Source: Acinetobacter albensis (GTDB taxonomy: Bacteria; Pseudomonadota; Gammaproteobacteria; Pseudomonadales; Moraxellaceae). From it: a DNA stretch of 64,000 nt. This document shows, one piece after another, positions 42,965 through 52,366 of the stretch. The stretch covers positions 186,001 through 250,000 of the forward strand of contig NZ_FMBK01000001.1 in assembly GCF_900095025.1 (NCBI RefSeq), given 5' to 3'. The position numbers and the translations under genes were made by a program. Each line of letters starts with the position of its first letter. Positions within the stretch are counted from its first letter, which is position 1. The notes under the pieces were generated by a model that saw only the letters and a list, made by a program, of their open reading frames with translations, ran no database searches and was not told the origin of the DNA.

Positions 42965-43891
42965 ATGGATATTGCTTTTGGAAACAATAGTCCGATGAAT
43001 CATTCAGCCATCTTTGACCAAATTGCACAATCTGTGACTTATCAAAAGTTGAATCTTAGTAGTCAACTTACAGTGACAGTTAAGCGCTTAGACCAGATTC
43101 ATCCCTATATTTCAGGCAATAAATTTTTTAAATTAAAATACAATTTCAGTGCAGCACACCATCTAGGTTTAAATAAAGTCCTGACTTTCGGGGGGGCTTA
43201 TTCCAATCATATTGCTGCCACCGCTTATGCGGCTCATTTATTGGGAATTGAAAGTGTTGGAATCATTCGCGGTGAAGAACTTGCTCATCAGCCACTCAAT
43301 CATACGCTCAACCTTGCAGCTGAATTGGGGATGCAACTGCATTTTGTGTCTCGTGAACAATATCGGCAAAGAGATCAACCTGAGTATCTAACAGCGTTAA
43401 CACAACAATTTCCTGAATATTTTATTATTCCTGAAGGTGGAACCAATGCACTTGCGATCCAAGGGTGCAAAGAGATCCTCTCTCATGAAGATGTACAAAA
43501 TTATGATGTGATTTGCTGTGCAGTTGGCACAGGCGGCACAATTTCTGGGCTCATTGAAGCCAGTTCAGCACAGCAAACGATTTTAGGATTTTCTGCCTTA
43601 AAAGGCGATTTTTTAAAACGTGATATCCATAAATGGACGCAGAAAACAAACTGGCAACTGACCGATGCTTATTGCGGTGCAGGTTATGCAAAAACCACAC
43701 CCGAACTCTTAAAATTTATGCAGTCTTTTGAGATAGAGCATGCTATACCCCTTGAACAAGTGTATACCGCTAAAATGATGAAGGGCATATTGGATTTGAT
43801 TCAACATCATTATTTTCCGCAAGGTTCACGTATTTTGGTTATACATACAGGCGGATTACAAGGACGTACGAATCACAGAGATCAAACCTGA
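42965..43891 (+). CDS. PLP-dependent D-cysteine desulfhydrase / ACC deaminase-like enzyme
   Basis: A 308-residue fold-type II PLP enzyme. HPYISGNKFFKLKYN contains the PLP-binding lysine, FGGAYSNHIAATAYAAHLLG binds the cofactor phosphate, and AVGTGGTISGLIEAS is the glycine-rich loop. Such proteins degrade D-cysteine, or open the cyclopropane ring of ACC if the key residues are right; desulfhydrase is more usual in Acinetobacter. ATG 42965 is used; ATG 42995 would shorten it by 10. It starts 9 bp after hlyD. Confidence 0.85.
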   Translation: MDIAFGNNSPMNHSAIFDQIAQSVTYQKLNLSSQLTVTVKRLDQIHPYISGNKFFKLKYNFSAAHHLGLNKVLTFGGAYSNHIAATAYAAHLLGIESVGIIRGEELAHQPLNHTLNLAAELGMQLHFVSREQYRQRDQPEYLTALTQQFPEYFIIPEGGTNALAIQGCKEILSHEDVQNYDVICCAVGTGGTISGLIEASSAQQTILGFSALKGDFLKRDIHKWTQKTNWQLTDAYCGAGYAKTTPELLKFMQSFEIEHAIPLEQVYTAKMMKGILDLIQHHYFPQGSRILVIHTGGLQGRTNHRDQT

Positions 43892-43934
43892 AATTGAGTG
43901 TAAAATTGTCTATAATGCCCTGCTTTTATCTCCC

Positions 43935-45146
43935 ATGAGTTTGTCCATGTCTACAAATCAGTATGATGTCATTGTTTTAGGTGCAGGTGCATCAGGTTTG
44001 ATGTTGGCATATATGGCAGCCCAACGTGGGCGTAAAGTTTTGGTCATGGAAAAAGCCAATAAGGTCGGTAAAAAAATTCTCATGTCTGGTGGTGGAAAAT
44101 GTAATTTCACCAACCTGTATGTCGAACCTGAAAACTTTATTTCTCATAATCCCCATTTTGTCATTTCCGCTTTAACACGTTATACCAATTGGGATTTTAT
44201 TGGTTTAGTGTGCGAACACGGCATAGAATATGAAGAACGTAAACATGGCCAGCTTTTTACCTTAAATGGTGCCAAAGAAATTTTGGCGATGCTCTTGGCT
44301 GAATGTGAGAAAACAGGCTTAGTTGATATTAAGACCAGTTGTGAAGTCAAGAATGTCAGCACTCTAGATGATTCAAATTTTCAAGTGTCCACTTCGATGG
44401 GTGATTTCCAATCAAAATCTGTCGTGGTCGCAACAGGTGGCTTATCTATTCCAACATTGGGCGGATCAGGAATTGGATATGAAATTGCCAAACAGTTTGG
44501 ACATCATATTTATCCAACGCGTGCAGGCCTAGTGCCTTTTACTTTTTCAGATCAATTTAAAGAAGTCACCACTCGTTTAAGTGGCAATGCCGTAGATGCG
44601 ACTTTATCCAATGATTTAAATAGCTTTACTGAAGCTTTGCTGTTTACACATCGAGGTTTAAGTGGCCCAAGTTCATTGCAACTTTCCAATTATTGGCAAG
44701 TCGGCGAGCGTTTTAATATTAATTTTCTGCCTTCTCTTGATCTCATTGATTTATTAAAAGCAAAAAAAATCAGTCAACCCAAAGTGCTGTTACGTACTTT
44801 ACTCACTGAATATTTACCTAAAAGTGTAGTTTTAGAATTACAGACCCTCGTTTGGGCGGAATTTGCAGATATAGCCATCGGTAATTTAAGCGATGAAAAG
44901 CTTGAACACATTGCACAACGTTTACATCATTTTGAAGTAAAACCTTCAGGAACTGAAGGTTATCGTACAGCAGAAGTGACCTTAGGCGGTGTTGATACCA
45001 CTGAAGTATCGTCAAAGACCATGGAAAGTAAAAAGCAACAAGGTTTATATTTTATTGGTGAAATACTCGATGTTTCCGGACATCTAGGCGGATTTAATTT
45101 TCAATGGGCATGGGCATCGGCACATGCTGCTTCACACTATGTTTAA
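43935..45146 (+). CDS. HI0933-like FAD/NAD(P)-dependent flavoprotein
   Basis: A 403-residue flavoprotein of the HI0933/BaiN family (Pfam HI0933_like). Signatures: VLGAGASGLMLAYMAAQRG (12-30), GKKILMSGGGKCNFTN (47-62), VVATGGLSIPTLGGSGIGYE and the C-terminal GEILDVSGHLGGFNFQWAWASA. Its reaction is not established. ATG 43935 and ATG 43947 are both in frame; the second matches the usual start close to the Rossmann strand. It stands 43 bp from the desulfhydrase gene. Confidence 0.9.
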   Translation: MSLSMSTNQYDVIVLGAGASGLMLAYMAAQRGRKVLVMEKANKVGKKILMSGGGKCNFTNLYVEPENFISHNPHFVISALTRYTNWDFIGLVCEHGIEYEERKHGQLFTLNGAKEILAMLLAECEKTGLVDIKTSCEVKNVSTLDDSNFQVSTSMGDFQSKSVVVATGGLSIPTLGGSGIGYEIAKQFGHHIYPTRAGLVPFTFSDQFKEVTTRLSGNAVDATLSNDLNSFTEALLFTHRGLSGPSSLQLSNYWQVGERFNINFLPSLDLIDLLKAKKISQPKVLLRTLLTEYLPKSVVLELQTLVWAEFADIAIGNLSDEKLEHIAQRLHHFEVKPSGTEGYRTAEVTLGGVDTTEVSSKTMESKKQQGLYFIGEILDVSGHLGGFNFQWAWASAHAASHYV

Positions 45147-45339
45147 TTATCAACAGTAATAGAATGCCTAGATTCTAAATCCACATAGGGCGTCTACAAG
45201 ATGTAATTCGCCCTAGTCATTTTTTAAAACAGGTCATGCTATTTGACATTTCCTTAAAATCTACCGCCTTGAAACCACAGCGCTATATTTTTAAAACAAA
45301 GCCTCTACATGACTATAAACAAAATATATTTAATAACAT

Positions 45340-45516
45340 TTAATGTTTTGAACTTTCATCGACAGGTGCTTGATCTGTTAAAGAATCATGAGGTTCAGCT
45401 TCATTTTTTTGCTTGGATTTACCAAACACAAACTTATAGGCACTAATAAAAAATCCTGCAGTAATGCCAGCAATCACAATAGGAGCTAAAAACTTATTGG
45501 GTTGTTTTTTTGCCAT
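45340..45516 (-). CDS. Small single-span membrane protein (58 aa)
   Basis: The start MAKKQPNKFLAPIVIAG leads into one membrane helix (about 11-30) and a charged tail. AGGTG lies about 7 bp before the ATG at 45516. It follows the MscS-type channel gene on the same strand but is separated by a terminator. No family recognised. Confidence 0.6.
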   Translation of the reverse strand: MAKKQPNKFLAPIVIAGITAGFFISAYKFVFGKSKQKNEAEPHDSLTDQAPVDESSKH

Positions 45517-45543
45517 TATATTCACCTATTTTATATCAAAAAA

Positions 45544-45573
45544 AAGATCGACCAACTCAGTGTGATCGATCTT
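45544..45573 (-). terminator. Terminator of the MscS-type channel gene
   Basis: AAGATCGA / TCGATCTT arms followed by eight Ts on the minus strand, 17 bp past the stop. Confidence 0.85.
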
Positions 45574-45589
45574 CGGTTAAAATTACAGG

Positions 45590-47284
45590 TTATTTGAGGT
45601 CATCCTGAGGACGAATATCAATATCTTTTTCCGCTTCACCTGTAGAACCATACGGATTATTGAATGGTTTATGTGTAGGATCGACATCTACTTCAGTTGG
45701 AAGCGTATCAATATGGTGATACTCATCGGTAATCACACTTGAATCGACTTGCTCTGTCAAAGGTGCAATATCTTGCTGTACAGATGGCTCATGATGTGGA
45801 TTCGGTTCTTTCGCCTTTTCTTTAGCTTTATCAATTAAATTGGTCAATACTCGTTCAGCAGGCTGACGACCACCTAGACCGAAGGCTATTGCAAAAGCAA
45901 CTGCAACTGCACCTAGCGTTAAACCGAAAGCAAGGTTAACAATTGAATCAGCGATACCCATAGCACGTAAGCCCATAGCGACCACTAAGCCCATAATCAG
46001 GATACGAACCAAATTGGCCAACCAACGTGAACTGTTGTATTCACCGCGACCAATCACATTTGCAACCAAATTGGCTAACCAGAAACCCACCATGAAAATT
46101 ACAGCACCCAATAATATATTGGCACCAAAATGGATAAACATCGAAATCAAACCACTGACTTGCTCAAATCCAAGACGGTTTGCTGCTTCTGACACTGCAA
46201 ATAACATAGTGAAGAAAACAATCAGATAACCGACAATACATGAAACTTTGGTGGTTCCTAAAAAGCGTTGTACATCAAGTTTGGCAGGAATTTCATCCAC
46301 ACCTGTACCAGCAACAACCTCAACCACCAAATTGGCCACAAAACGTGATACGACATAAGCCAAAATTAAAATTAGGCCTGCTGCTATAATATGGGGAATC
46401 GCATTCATAATTTCATACAACATCGCAGTCGCGGGTTGTGAAATTGCGTCTATGCCTAAAGCTTCAAATGCAATAATTAAAGAGGTAATAATAATAATGG
46501 CAAAAATAAATGAACCAAGTACTTGCGGTAAATTAGAACTTTTAAATAAGCCAATTTTTTGCGCTTGCTGTTGTAAATTTAAACTACGAATTAATCCTTC
46601 AACAATACCACGTACAATTTTTGCCAGAATATAACCAACAAAAACAATAACACCTGCAATGAAAATATTAGGTAAGAATGAAACGACATCATTCAACATA
46701 TTTTGTATTGGGAATAATAATCCGTTTAAACCTAAAATCGAAAGTACAATTGGCAAAAATAGAAGTAAAATCAACCAATAAACAATATCACTGATATTCT
46801 GGCTAATTGGACTTACACCAACATCTGCACTTAATTTTTCATCTAATTGTGTTCGATCAAGCAGTTTTTGCAGTCCAACTTTGACCAAATTTGCGACAAT
46901 CCAACCAATAAAACCGACTACAATCGCAGCTAAAAGCTGTGGAATAAACAATAAGAATTGCTGGAGCATATTACTAAAAGGTCCACTCACGCTGGTGAGA
47001 TTTAAAACATTTAATGCTCCAACCACGGCAACAATCATGACTAACCAGAAAATGACACGTGAAAGAATACTTTCAACATTGGAACGATGCCCTGTTGTAC
47101 TTGAGAGTTTTTGATTTGTGCCTAATTTTTGTAAAACTTTTTTAACCGCTGCCGCAAGTATGAGGGCAACAATCCAACCAATCAGTAAAATAGCAATAGC
47201 AGATAAAATAGGATGAAATTGATTCCAATAATACATGGCATCAAATTCGCCGCCTCTAGGGCCTCCAGAAAAATATTCATTCAT
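45590..47284 (-). CDS. Mechanosensitive channel-like protein with repeated membrane helices
   Basis: A 564-residue inner-membrane protein with about 10-12 segments arranged in repeats of the type ILLIGWIVALILAAAVKKVL, FVGYILAKIVRGIVEGLI and MVGFWLANLVANVI, the Gly/Ala-rich TM helix repeat found in MscS-related proteins. The soluble MscS beta-domain is not obvious; instead an acidic tail of about 90 residues follows the last helix. It may relieve osmotic shock, but channel activity is inference. The ATG at 47284 follows AAAGGAAATGACAAT. Confidence 0.82.
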   Translation of the reverse strand: MNEYFSGGPRGGEFDAMYYWNQFHPILSAIAILLIGWIVALILAAAVKKVLQKLGTNQKLSSTTGHRSNVESILSRVIFWLVMIVAVVGALNVLNLTSVSGPFSNMLQQFLLFIPQLLAAIVVGFIGWIVANLVKVGLQKLLDRTQLDEKLSADVGVSPISQNISDIVYWLILLLFLPIVLSILGLNGLLFPIQNMLNDVVSFLPNIFIAGVIVFVGYILAKIVRGIVEGLIRSLNLQQQAQKIGLFKSSNLPQVLGSFIFAIIIITSLIIAFEALGIDAISQPATAMLYEIMNAIPHIIAAGLILILAYVVSRFVANLVVEVVAGTGVDEIPAKLDVQRFLGTTKVSCIVGYLIVFFTMLFAVSEAANRLGFEQVSGLISMFIHFGANILLGAVIFMVGFWLANLVANVIGRGEYNSSRWLANLVRILIMGLVVAMGLRAMGIADSIVNLAFGLTLGAVAVAFAIAFGLGGRQPAERVLTNLIDKAKEKAKEPNPHHEPSVQQDIAPLTEQVDSSVITDEYHHIDTLPTEVDVDPTHKPFNNPYGSTGEAEKDIDIRPQDDLK

Positions 47285-47460
47285 ATTGTCATTTCCTTTT
47301 GTTATTACTTATTGAAGTTCTGTAGCGTGCGTAATAGTCGCACTGTTATGTGAAGTGACCTAAATTCTCGATTATGTTATGAACAACCTTAGATTTAGTA
47401 TGTTTCTTATTCAAGACAAATCAGCATAAATACAACAAAAGCGCACATCAGATTGCACAA

Positions 47461-47486
47461 AGCCCCCATCTTTTCAGATCGGGGCT
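47461..47486 (-). terminator. Hairpin after the 47510-47842 gene
   Basis: AGCCCC / GGGGCT with an ATC/GAT extension; the T-run on the minus strand is short. Confidence 0.6.
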
Positions 47487-47509
47487 TAAGGTATCATTTT
47501 ATAAGATGA

Positions 47510-47842
47510 TTAGTTGGCTGAACGGCCTACGCCAACATTGTCAGCTGCATCTTTAATCGCATCACTTTCATTTGCTTCTGTAGCGGTATCCACACCCGTT
47601 GCCACGGCTTCATTTTCTGGAGTTGCAGTCGTGCTGTTATTTGGAGTTGCGGGTTGAGCTGATGGATTGGGATGGCCAGGAGGTGCATCTTTAACATCAG
47701 GTTTAGGGTCTGCAAACATGTACGCCAGTAACGCGAGTAAGAAAACACCCACCAAAATTAAAATATAAACAGGTAAACGTTTCTTTTGATTCTTTTCTTC
47801 TGCACTGGTGACATGAGGTGGTTTATTAAAATCATGTGTCAT
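47510..47842 (-). CDS. Hypothetical single-span membrane protein (110 aa)
   Basis: A cytosolic N-terminus (MTHDFNKPPHVTSAEEKNQK), one membrane helix (about 25-43) and a Pro/Thr/Ala/Asn-rich tail that would lie in the periplasm. The start at 47842 has GAGGGGATATAAAC upstream; a longer reading to 47926 has no ribosome-binding site. Unknown function. Confidence 0.7.
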   Translation of the reverse strand: MTHDFNKPPHVTSAEEKNQKKRLPVYILILVGVFLLALLAYMFADPKPDVKDAPPGHPNPSAQPATPNNSTTATPENEAVATGVDTATEANESDAIKDAADNVGVGRSAN

Positions 47843-48127
47843 GTTTATATCCCCTCTAATTTCTAAATAAGTATATTGACTTATAAACTGTAGCAAATGC
47901 ACTAACAGCATTGTGTATAAATGCATAGCAACATGGTGAAAACATGTAAACTTTTCCTATACTTTTTCAAGCTAAATTCTTATTCAGATGAACATTCATC
48001 ACCGCATCTTTTTCCAGATAATGTTAAATTACCCTTTTACCTCATTAAAGCTTAATCCAGCTTTAAGTGCTGAAAACTCTAAAATGAGCTATAATTGTGC
48101 ACCTTGTTTTTCCTGCTGCTTAAGTTT

Positions 48128-48550
48128 ATGGCGTATCGTCAACAATCTGTAACGCTTGATCTGGACACAGACGTGACTCATCAATGTTGTTTACATTCCA
48201 CACGCGATGAACATCTCATTGGTATTATTGAATTTAATAAACCAAGTTATGTGCTGAAATGGGGTGATTTAGAATATTTTCGACGTCGTACTGAAGAATT
48301 TTCAGTCATGCCCTTCCCTGAGTGCATCAATGCCATGGTGATTGATATTCGAAATATTGCACCCTTCTTAGACAATGAAGTTCCTATTATTCCTTGGCGT
48401 TTATTAGAAGAGGAATGTCCAATTCGTCTAGTGGTACCGCAAGATCGTTTGGAACATTATTCAGGTTTGTTTGAACCGACGTGGCTCACCAGTGATGTTG
48501 AAACCGCTATTCAAGAAATTCGTGAATATATCGATATGTTTGTCCATTAA
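48128..48550 (+). CDS. Hypothetical cytosolic protein (140 aa)
   Basis: Acidic, compact protein, no signal or membrane segment. The alternation of strands and helices (IIEFNKPSYVLKWGDLEY, AMVIDIRNIAPFLD, EEECPIRLVVPQDRLEHYSG) recalls a STAS-like fold, but this is only an impression. ATG 48128 is preferred over GTG 48095. Its own terminator follows at once. Confidence 0.75.
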   Translation: MAYRQQSVTLDLDTDVTHQCCLHSTRDEHLIGIIEFNKPSYVLKWGDLEYFRRRTEEFSVMPFPECINAMVIDIRNIAPFLDNEVPIIPWRLLEEECPIRLVVPQDRLEHYSGLFEPTWLTSDVETAIQEIREYIDMFVH

Positions 48551-48573
48551 AAGGAAAGAATACCTTTCCTTTT
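48549..48573 (+). terminator. Terminator after the 48128 gene
   Basis: AAAAGGAAAG / CTTTCCTTTT with a 5-nt loop, beginning at the stop codon. Confidence 0.75.
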
Positions 48574-48618
48574 ACCTTAAGTTTTAAAAAGTTTAACTTG
48601 CCTATTTTGTCCTTAGTT

Positions 48619-49380
48619 TTACCAATAATTTTCTACTGCGATATTCCCTTCACCTCGACGATTCATTTTTAAACCGCGTGCTTTTAATGCTTCTTTGGTG
48701 TCCTCGACCATTTGTGGATTTCCACACAGCATAATATGACTGGTTTCAGTGTTAAATTGTAGACCAGTCGCTTGTTCTAATTCACCATTTTCAATCAATA
48801 CAGGCAAACGTTCATGTAAGGCAGAATGAGGGTCGCGGGTAACAATTGGGATAAATTTAAAGCCTGAGTGTCCTTCCCCAAAAGTTTGAGCAATGTCTTG
48901 AATACGTTCGACATACGCAAGCTCTGAAACCGTTCGAACACTGTAGACCAAATAAATATGTTTATATTTAGACCATGTTTCAAAGTCTTGTAGCATTGAA
49001 ATGAAAGGCGCTAAGCCTGTTCCCGTTGCCAGTAACCATAAATCTTGTGGCAAGGGTAACTGATAACGTGCCAACGTTAAAAAGCCATAAGGTATTTTTT
49101 CTAAATAGAGTTCATCGCCAATTTGTAAATGTTGCAAATTTGAAGTAAATGCGCCATCGGGAACCACAATTGAAAAAAATTCCAAAGTTTCATCAAAAGG
49201 TGAGGACACCACTGAATAGGCTCTAACCACTAGTTCATCGCCGACTTTAAGTCCAATACGGGCAAACTGGCCTGCGGTAAATTTAAAATGTGCAGGTCGG
49301 GTCATGGTAAAACTGAATAAGGTATTGGTCCAGCGGTGTACAGATAAGACTTTTTCTAAACTAAATTTTTCACTTGACAT
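48619..49380 (-). CDS. fpr: Ferredoxin/flavodoxin-NADP+ reductase
   Basis: A 253-residue cytosolic flavoenzyme that passes electrons between NADPH and ferredoxin or flavodoxin. The FAD site is RAYSVVSSP, the NADP site is LATGTGLAPFISMLQD, and the end is VENYW, matching the bacterial Fpr type with an aromatic C-terminus. I chose ATG 49380; the longer frame to 49428 adds a Cys/His-rich stretch not seen in the family. It is divergent from a LysR regulator; fpr and a LysR gene (finR) are also divergent in Pseudomonas, where the regulator responds to oxidative stress. Confidence 0.93.
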   Translation of the reverse strand: MSSEKFSLEKVLSVHRWTNTLFSFTMTRPAHFKFTAGQFARIGLKVGDELVVRAYSVVSSPFDETLEFFSIVVPDGAFTSNLQHLQIGDELYLEKIPYGFLTLARYQLPLPQDLWLLATGTGLAPFISMLQDFETWSKYKHIYLVYSVRTVSELAYVERIQDIAQTFGEGHSGFKFIPIVTRDPHSALHERLPVLIENGELEQATGLQFNTETSHIMLCGNPQMVEDTKEALKARGLKMNRRGEGNIAVENYW

Positions 49381-49465
49381 GATTTCAACGTGGCATGAAA
49401 GACTATGCTCATGGTAGCATGACCACATAATTTATTAATAATTTTTAAATGTTAAGGCACTATTC

Positions 49466-50347
49466 ATGCGCATGACTTTACGCCAGTTGGCTGTTTTTGT
49501 AGCAGTCGCTCAAGAAGGCACAGTAACCAAAGCCAGTGATGCCGTAAAGCTCACCCAAAGCGCAGCCAGTATGGCTCTAGCCGACTTAGAAGATGGCTTG
49601 GGTGCTCCCCTCTTTGACCGTTTAGGTAAACGATTACAACTCAATGACTTAGGACGATTTTTATTACCACAAGCTTTAGAAATTCTGGGGCGTTGTGACG
49701 CTTTCGAACAAGCTGCAAAAGGTGAGTTACAAAGTATTGACTTAAGACTTGGCGCAACACTAACGATTAGTGATTACCTGATGCCAGACCTAATGGCAGA
49801 GTTTTTACAAATTCAACCACAAGCGCATCTACAGCTTCAAGTTGGCAACACTCGCCAAATGATTGAAGCCGTCAACCAGTTCCAACTTGATCTTGCCTTG
49901 ATTGAAGGTTCTTGTCATTTACCCCAATTACAATGTATTCCTTGGCGTGATGATGAACTTGCCGTCTGTTGCGCACCTACCCATCCTCTCGCACAATTGG
50001 GCCGCAACGTAACAGCAGCAGATTTCGATCAAGTGGAATGGATTTTACGCGAAGAAGGTTCAGGAACACGTGAAGTTTTTGACCATGCCATTTTAAAAGA
50101 TTTACCTGATGCCAATATTCGTTTGACCCTCGGTCATAATGAAGCAATTTTGAAAATTGTGGCTGGCGGTATTGGAATGTCATGTATTTCGAGACTAGCT
50201 ATTGAACCTTTAATTGAAAAAGGACATTTGGTGATTATTGATACGCCTTTTTGGCAATTGACCCGTCCTTTATTTATGCTAGTCCACCGACAAAAGTATC
50301 AAGGTCCGGGTTTAAAAGCTTTTATTCAATTCTGTGAAAAAAAATAA
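49466..50347 (+). CDS. LysR-family regulator divergent from fpr
   Basis: A 293-residue LysR-type regulator. The N-terminal helix-turn-helix is LRQLAVFVAVAQEGTVTKAS with KLTQSAASMALADLED, followed by a periplasmic-binding-like effector domain (about 90-290). By position it probably controls fpr and itself from the 85-bp intergenic region; the FinR parallel in Pseudomonas supports this but is inference. A strong terminator follows. Confidence 0.92.
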   Translation: MRMTLRQLAVFVAVAQEGTVTKASDAVKLTQSAASMALADLEDGLGAPLFDRLGKRLQLNDLGRFLLPQALEILGRCDAFEQAAKGELQSIDLRLGATLTISDYLMPDLMAEFLQIQPQAHLQLQVGNTRQMIEAVNQFQLDLALIEGSCHLPQLQCIPWRDDELAVCCAPTHPLAQLGRNVTAADFDQVEWILREEGSGTREVFDHAILKDLPDANIRLTLGHNEAILKIVAGGIGMSCISRLAIEPLIEKGHLVIIDTPFWQLTRPLFMLVHRQKYQGPGLKAFIQFCEKK

Positions 50348-50359
50348 ATCATAAAATGA

Positions 50360-50389
50360 AAATGCGCTTAAACAGCGCATTTTTTTAGC
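50360..50389 (+). terminator. Terminator of the LysR gene (bidirectional)
   Basis: AAATGCGC / GCGCATTT with seven Ts; it also overlaps the end of the convergent gene at 50385. Confidence 0.9.
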
Positions 50390-51107
50390 GTCTGAATTGA
50401 CGTTCACAAGGTTCACCATCATGATTACCGTCCATTTGAGTTCCAGGACAGTTTCTTAAAAAGAATACTGCCTCATCATAAGAACGCATTTGTGAACAAT
50501 GCGTACGCCCGTCACACTTAAATGCTGATACCGATACTTGAGGGTACTCCTTTTCTGTAATAGGACTTCCTTTTACTGCAACAGATTGATTGGATCTATT
50601 CTCTAAATGCGCTTTACTTTCTTTAGACAGCACCTGATCTGGTAAATTACCCAAAGCTTGACGCTGTTGTTTCACTATCTGTGCTTGTTCATGCATAAAT
50701 TGCTGTGCTTTTAATAACTGAGTCTGCCTATAAGCCTGATATTTGTTATACACCACTACTGACAATACTAGGATTAGCAATAATCCAATCACGGTGAATA
50801 GATAAGATATGCGACTCCTTTTTTCTCTAAACCTTGGCGAAGCCTGCTGATTAGATAGATTTTTCTTCACATCGTAATTTGATTCTTTTATCTCTTCTTT
50901 CAAATCTAATCGAACAATCTGATCTGCTTTTAATTTGCCATGATCTTCAACAATAGAAAATCTCAGCTTCTCCCCAATTTTAGGTGCAATATGTGCATTT
51001 GGAAAATCATGAATATGAAAAAATAGATCTTTGGCTTCACCTTGAATTGAAATAAAACCAAAACCACGCGCTGTGATATAACTTTTAATTTCCCCCTCAA
51101 CAAACAT
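50385..51107 (-). CDS. Cold-shock domain, membrane helix and excalibur domain fusion
   Basis: A 240-residue protein with three parts. Residues 1-65 are a cold-shock domain (GEIKSYITARGFGFISIQG, DLFFHIHDFP). Residues about 103-125 form one membrane helix (SYLFTVIGLLLILVLSVVVY). Residues about 195-240 are an excalibur calcium-binding domain (FKCDGRTHCSQMRS, then NCPGTQMDGNHDGEPCERQF). The cold-shock domain would be cytosolic and the excalibur domain periplasmic. Relatives carry DUF1294 in place of the middle part. The role is unknown. Confidence 0.88.
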   Translation of the reverse strand: MFVEGEIKSYITARGFGFISIQGEAKDLFFHIHDFPNAHIAPKIGEKLRFSIVEDHGKLKADQIVRLDLKEEIKESNYDVKKNLSNQQASPRFREKRSRISYLFTVIGLLLILVLSVVVYNKYQAYRQTQLLKAQQFMHEQAQIVKQQRQALGNLPDQVLSKESKAHLENRSNQSVAVKGSPITEKEYPQVSVSAFKCDGRTHCSQMRSYDEAVFFLRNCPGTQMDGNHDGEPCERQFRR

Positions 51108-51149
51108 AACGCTCTCTTATTATTTCAGTCTTATACATAGAATTATAAT

Positions 51150-51172
51150 AAAAAAACGCCATTTAGGCGCTC
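51150..51172 (-). terminator. Terminator of the small cold-shock gene
   Basis: GCGCC-TAAAT-GGCG, then seven Ts on the minus strand. Confidence 0.8.
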
Positions 51173-51231
51173 TTTTATACGTATAAAATTTCATTCTAAA
51201 TTAAAATGTAATCCTATATGCGTTACCACAA

Positions 51232-51525
51232 TCAGCGTCTAAAATTAGATAATAATGATGTAGTAATCGATTTATTATGTGTCGAAACTTTTGCTTTTTT
51301 TGCTTTTGCAGAAGTGTCTTCAACACGTTCTATACGCACGGCCTTAAACTTTTCTCCATTCTCAACCACCAAGAATTTTACACGCTCATTGCGTTTAGGT
51401 TCACCTTCTGCGGCAGGGAAGTCTGAAATGTGGAAAAATATATCTCCGTCCATTGTACCGATAAAACCAAAACCTTTTGCAGGGTCATACTGTTTAATTT
51501 TGCCCTGTTGAAATTCATCTTTCAT
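51232..51525 (-). CDS. Cold-shock-domain protein with basic tail
   Basis: A 97-residue single-strand nucleic-acid-binding protein. The cold-shock fold is clear: GKIKQYDPAKGFGFIGTMDG (RNP1 region) and DIFFHISDFPAAEG (RNP2 region), but it has an extra Lys/Arg-rich tail of about 25 residues absent from CspA. It acts presumably as an RNA chaperone. Its sequence is related to the cold-shock part of the neighbouring 50385 gene, suggesting duplication. Confidence 0.9.
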   Translation of the reverse strand: MKDEFQQGKIKQYDPAKGFGFIGTMDGDIFFHISDFPAAEGEPKRNERVKFLVVENGEKFKAVRIERVEDTSAKAKKAKVSTHNKSITTSLLSNFRR

Positions 51526-51566
51526 GCTGCTGCCTTATTCTCAAAACGCCATGTGTACAGTATATA

Positions 51567-51592
51567 AAAAAAGAGGCTTTAAAGCCTCCCTT
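51567..51592 (-). terminator. Terminator of upp
   Basis: GAGGCTTT / AAAGCCTC stem followed by seven Ts on the minus strand. Confidence 0.85.
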
Positions 51593-51609
51593 TTGATCAA
51601 GTTCAAAAA

Positions 51610-52245
51610 TTAGTCTTTTTGCACAGAACCAAAAATTTTATCACCCGCATCACCCAAGCCCGGTACGATATAACCCTGCGCATTTAAACCGTCATCAATC
51701 GAAGCGGTAAAAATAGTCACATCTGGATGTAACGCTTCTACGCGCTTAATCCCTTCTGGTGCCGCCACTAAGACCATGACTCGAATATCTTTACAGCCAC
51801 TTTCTTTTAGAACATCAATCGCTGCGACAAGAGATGAACCCGTTGCCAACATTGGATCGATAATCATAGCAATACGGTTTTGTACATCAGGAACCAATTT
51901 TTTATAATACGTACGTGCTTCTAAGGTTTCCTCGTCACGCTCTAAACCCAAAACAGATACTTTCGCACTTGGAATCAGATTTAAAAAACCATCCAACATG
52001 CCAATACCTGCTCTTAAAATAGGTACAACTGTGATTTTTTTACCTGCAATACGTTGCGTGGTGACTTTACCATTCCAACCATTAATTTCATGATCAATCA
52101 CAGGTAAATCTTTGGTCGCTTCGTAGGTTAAAAGCATCGTCACTTCTTGTGAAAGTTCACGAAAGTTTTTGGTACTAATATCTGCACGGCGCAGTAGACC
52201 CAGTTTATGTCGAATAAGTGGATGTCGGATTTCATGAATAGCCAA
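51610..52245 (-). CDS. upp: Uracil phosphoribosyltransferase
   Basis: The 211-residue salvage enzyme makes UMP from uracil and PRPP. The PRPP-binding loop is [20 protein letters not shown] (about 127-146), an upstream [13 protein letters not shown] and the C-terminal [15 protein letters not shown] uracil site are both intact, and the length matches the family (about 209). No attenuator or operon with a uracil permease is visible nearby. Assignment firm. Confidence 0.97.
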   Translation of the reverse strand: MAIHEIRHPLIRHKLGLLRRADISTKNFRELSQEVTMLLTYEATKDLPVIDHEINGWNGKVTTQRIAGKKITVVPILRAGIGMLDGFLNLIPSAKVSVLGLERDEETLEARTYYKKLVPDVQNRIAMIIDPMLATGSSLVAAIDVLKESGCKDIRVMVLVAAPEGIKRVEALHPDVTIFTASIDDGLNAQGYIVPGLGDAGDKIFGSVQKD

Positions 52246-52313
52246 GGGAGAGCACCTAAAAGATGAAATAAAATTTTGCTTATTATAAGTTGTTTTTACG
52301 CGCTATATAAACA

Positions 52314-52342
52314 AAAAGCCCCCTATCTCAGGAGGCTTTTTA
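52314..52342. terminator. Terminator of the nuo operon
   Basis: AAAAAGCC(CC)CC / GG(A)GGCTTTTT stem between upp and nuoN; T-runs on both strands, so it could also stop transcripts from the other direction. Confidence 0.85.
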
Positions 52343-52366
52343 TTAAAAACTAATCGTTTTTTTAGA

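Noticed and set aside
51218-51511. 97-codon frame antisense to the small cold-shock gene
   Set aside because: Shadow of a well-supported gene.
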